From Oscillospiraceae bacterium (GTDB lineage Bacteria > Bacillota > Clostridia > Oscillospirales > UBA929), in the NCBI GenBank assembly GCA_031282535.1, contig JAITDM010000223.1, positions 1 to 6,283 of the forward strand: a stretch of DNA of 6,283 nt. Reading direction: 5' to 3'. The notes beneath the pieces are model-generated. The model had not been told where the DNA came from. It ran no database searches and worked only from the letters and a program-made list of their open reading frames with translations. Shown here piece after piece: positions 4,889 through 6,283 of the stretch. The translations under genes and the position numbers were made by a program. Positions within the stretch are counted from its first letter, which is position 1, and each line of letters starts with the position of its first letter.

Positions 4889-5431
4889 ATGCACAAAACC
4901 ATGCATCTGGCCGGCGGATGCTTCTGGGGCCTTGAGAAATATCTCTCCCTGCTCCCCGGCGTAATCAAAACGGATGTCGGTTACGCCAACGGGCGCACCG
5001 AGCATCCGTCCTATGAGGATGTCTGCCGCGGCTCCGGCCACGCGGAAACCGTCCGGGTCTCATACGATCCGGAGATTCTGGACCTCGCCTCCCTGCTGGA
5101 GGCGTTTTACGAGGCCATCGACCCGACCACGGTGGGCCGCCAGGGCGCCGACGTCGGGATGCAATACCGCACCGGCGTCTACTATGAGGACGCGGCGGAT
5201 CTCGACACGATCCGCCATTCGCTCGCCGCTTTGGAAGCCCGGCTGGACAAACCGGTCGCCGTCGAGGCCCGGCCGCTGCGACACTACTACCGCGCGGAGG
5301 ACGCCCACCAAAAATACCTGGACAAACACCCCGACGGGTACTGCCACATCGGTCCGGCGCAGCTGGAGCGGGCGCGGCGGTTTTCCGTCAACCCGGTCAG
5401 ATCACAAAATCCCAATATTCATCTCCGGTGA
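4889..5431 (+). CDS. msrA: Peptide methionine-S-sulfoxide reductase MsrA
   Basis: A 180-residue cytoplasmic enzyme that reduces methionine S-sulfoxide in proteins and free methionine, repairing oxidative damage with thioredoxin-type electrons. The catalytic motif GCFWG places the nucleophile at C11; E53 in GHAE, D88 and Y93 in GADVGMQYR and the YRAEDAHQKYL segment are conserved. C46 and C152 (GYCHI) are candidate resolving cysteines. The ATG at 4889 follows trmD by 6 nt, with a 7-G run (4872-4878) acting as a poor Shine-Dalgarno; the ATG at 4901 is an alternative start. No signal peptide is seen. After GYCHIGPAQLERARRF the protein continues with about 15 polar residues that overlap the end of the convergent acetyltransferase gene, so the tail may be a recent extension. 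msrA occupies the slot where rplS normally follows trmD. Confidence 0.95.
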   Translation: MHKTMHLAGGCFWGLEKYLSLLPGVIKTDVGYANGRTEHPSYEDVCRGSGHAETVRVSYDPEILDLASLLEAFYEAIDPTTVGRQGADVGMQYRTGVYYEDAADLDTIRHSLAALEARLDKPVAVEARPLRHYYRAEDAHQKYLDKHPDGYCHIGPAQLERARRFSVNPVRSQNPNIHLR

Positions 5432-6283
5432 GCGCCTGGGTCATTGTCGGCCGTTCGATCCCCTGCGTCGGCCGGTCTGTCTTGAACTGGAGCTCCGGGC
5501 TCTTGACGCTGACCTTTGTTTTCTCCTCCACGCTCGTCGTGATGAAGGCGTTGGAACCGATCACAACGCCTTTGCCGATCACCGTCTGGCCGCCCAAAAT
5601 GGAGGCGCCGGAGTAGATCGTGACATTGTCTTCGATGGTGGGGTGGCGCTTGACGCCCCGCAGCCCCTGGCCGCCCCGCGTGGAGAGCGCGCCCAGCGTC
5701 ACGCCCTGGTAAATCTTCACATGATTGCCAATGACCGTCGTCTCGCCGACGACGATCCCCGTGCCGTGGTCCACAAAGAAATGGTGACCGATGGTGGCGC
5801 CCGGGTGGATATCGATGCCGGTCAGGCTGTGCGCGTGTTCGGTCATCATCCGCGGGATGAGCGGCACGTCCAACAGATAGAGCTCATGGGCCAGACGGCT
5901 CACCATGACGGCGTACAGACCCGGGTAGGACCAGATGATCTCATCCGTCGAAAATGCGGCCGGATCGCCCTCGTAGAAGGCGGACACGTCCATCGCGAGC
6001 AGGCGGCGGATGTGCGGCAGCCGCTCCAAAAAGGCGTATGTGACCGTCTCGGCCTCGGCCTCGGGGTCCGCCACCGGTTCTTTCCGGTTGGGGAGCGCCC
6101 GTGCGATCTGCTTTTGCAGGTGATAGATCAGCGTTTCCAGCAGTTCCCCCACATGGTATTCCACCGAATCGCTCTTCAGGTGTTTATCCCCGAAAAAGCC
6201 CGGGAACAGCAGGTAGCGGAGCTGTTCGATGCTCTCGATGATCACGTCTTTGCCCACCTTGTTCGACGCCGAAACCTTGATGG
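5397..6283 (-). CDS. cysE: Serine O-acetyltransferase, EpsC/CysE type (runs off right edge)
   Basis: Catalyses acetyl-CoA plus L-serine to O-acetylserine, the first step of cysteine synthesis. The frame is open to the right edge without a convincing start; a GTG at 6257 gives 286 residues, but in-frame coding upstream (IKVSASNK) suggests the true N-terminus lies outside. Numbered from that GTG, an alpha-helical region (about 1-140) includes LRYLLFPGFFGD, typical of the longer EpsC-like form. The left-handed beta-helix follows, with hexapeptide repeats from about 146. Catalytic residues are visible: D163-H164 in FVDHGTGIVVGE and H205 in GVKRHPTI. The tail ends GDEYWDFVI, and its last codons overlap msrA by 35 bp on the other strand. 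The promoter is outside the window. EpsC-type naming would be equally valid; the reaction assignment is firm. Confidence 0.94.
   Translation of the reverse strand, partial: IKVSASNKVGKDVIIESIEQLRYLLFPGFFGDKHLKSDSVEYHVGELLETLIYHLQKQIARALPNRKEPVADPEAEAETVTYAFLERLPHIRRLLAMDVSAFYEGDPAAFSTDEIIWSYPGLYAVMVSRLAHELYLLDVPLIPRMMTEHAHSLTGIDIHPGATIGHHFFVDHGTGIVVGETTVIGNHVKIYQGVTLGALSTRGGQGLRGVKRHPTIEDNVTIYSGASILGGQTVIGKGVVIGSNAFITTSVEEKTKVSVKSPELQFKTDRPTQGIERPTMTQALTGDEYWDFVI

Overview
The window looks like a chromosomal segment of a GC-rich member of the Firmicutes, probably class Clostridia and possibly an Oscillospiraceae-like gut anaerobe. This rests on gene order (ylxM-ffh-rpsP-khpA-rimM-trmD, the arrangement typical of Gram-positive bacteria), strong Shine-Dalgarno sequences, an EpsC-type serine acetyltransferase and an MsrA of the short clostridial kind. 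The genus cannot be fixed from the sequence.

Layout. (1) Positions 1-1080 form a decayed accessory patch read on the minus strand: the N-terminal part of an IS630-family transposase running off the left edge with its own promoter and leader hairpin; a 40-codon stump of a DUF4279-like gene cut off at the insertion-sequence side; a pair of adjacent perfect palindromes resembling IS200/IS605-type ends; an unrecognised C-terminal gene fragment; and the core of an Rhs/YD-repeat protein that is truncated at both ends and seems to have lost an internal block. The part around 360-600 is clearly AT-rich, in contrast to everything after about 800. (2) Positions 1219-1298 hold a near-consensus sigma-A promoter and a 5' leader hairpin. 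(3) Positions 1299-5431 form a tightly packed plus-strand operon: ylxM, ffh, rpsP, khpA, rimM, trmD and msrA. (4) Positions 5397-6283 hold a minus-strand serine O-acetyltransferase gene (EpsC/CysE type), converging on and overlapping msrA and running off the right edge.

How the genes work together. YlxM and Ffh belong to the signal recognition particle, which takes nascent membrane and secreted proteins to the translocon. S16, KhpA, RimM and TrmD cover 30S assembly, RNA binding, 30S maturation and tRNA m1G37 modification, so the operon couples protein targeting to ribosome and tRNA maturation. The usual last gene, rplS (L19), is not here; msrA (methionine sulfoxide repair) sits directly after trmD. 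The convergent cysteine-biosynthesis gene gives the right end a sulfur-amino-acid flavour, though no functional link is shown.

I see no CRISPR array, rRNA, tRNA or convincing new defence system. The most unusual parts are the layered mobile-element debris next to the core operon promoter, the rplS-to-msrA substitution and the overlapping convergent 3' ends of msrA and the acetyltransferase gene.
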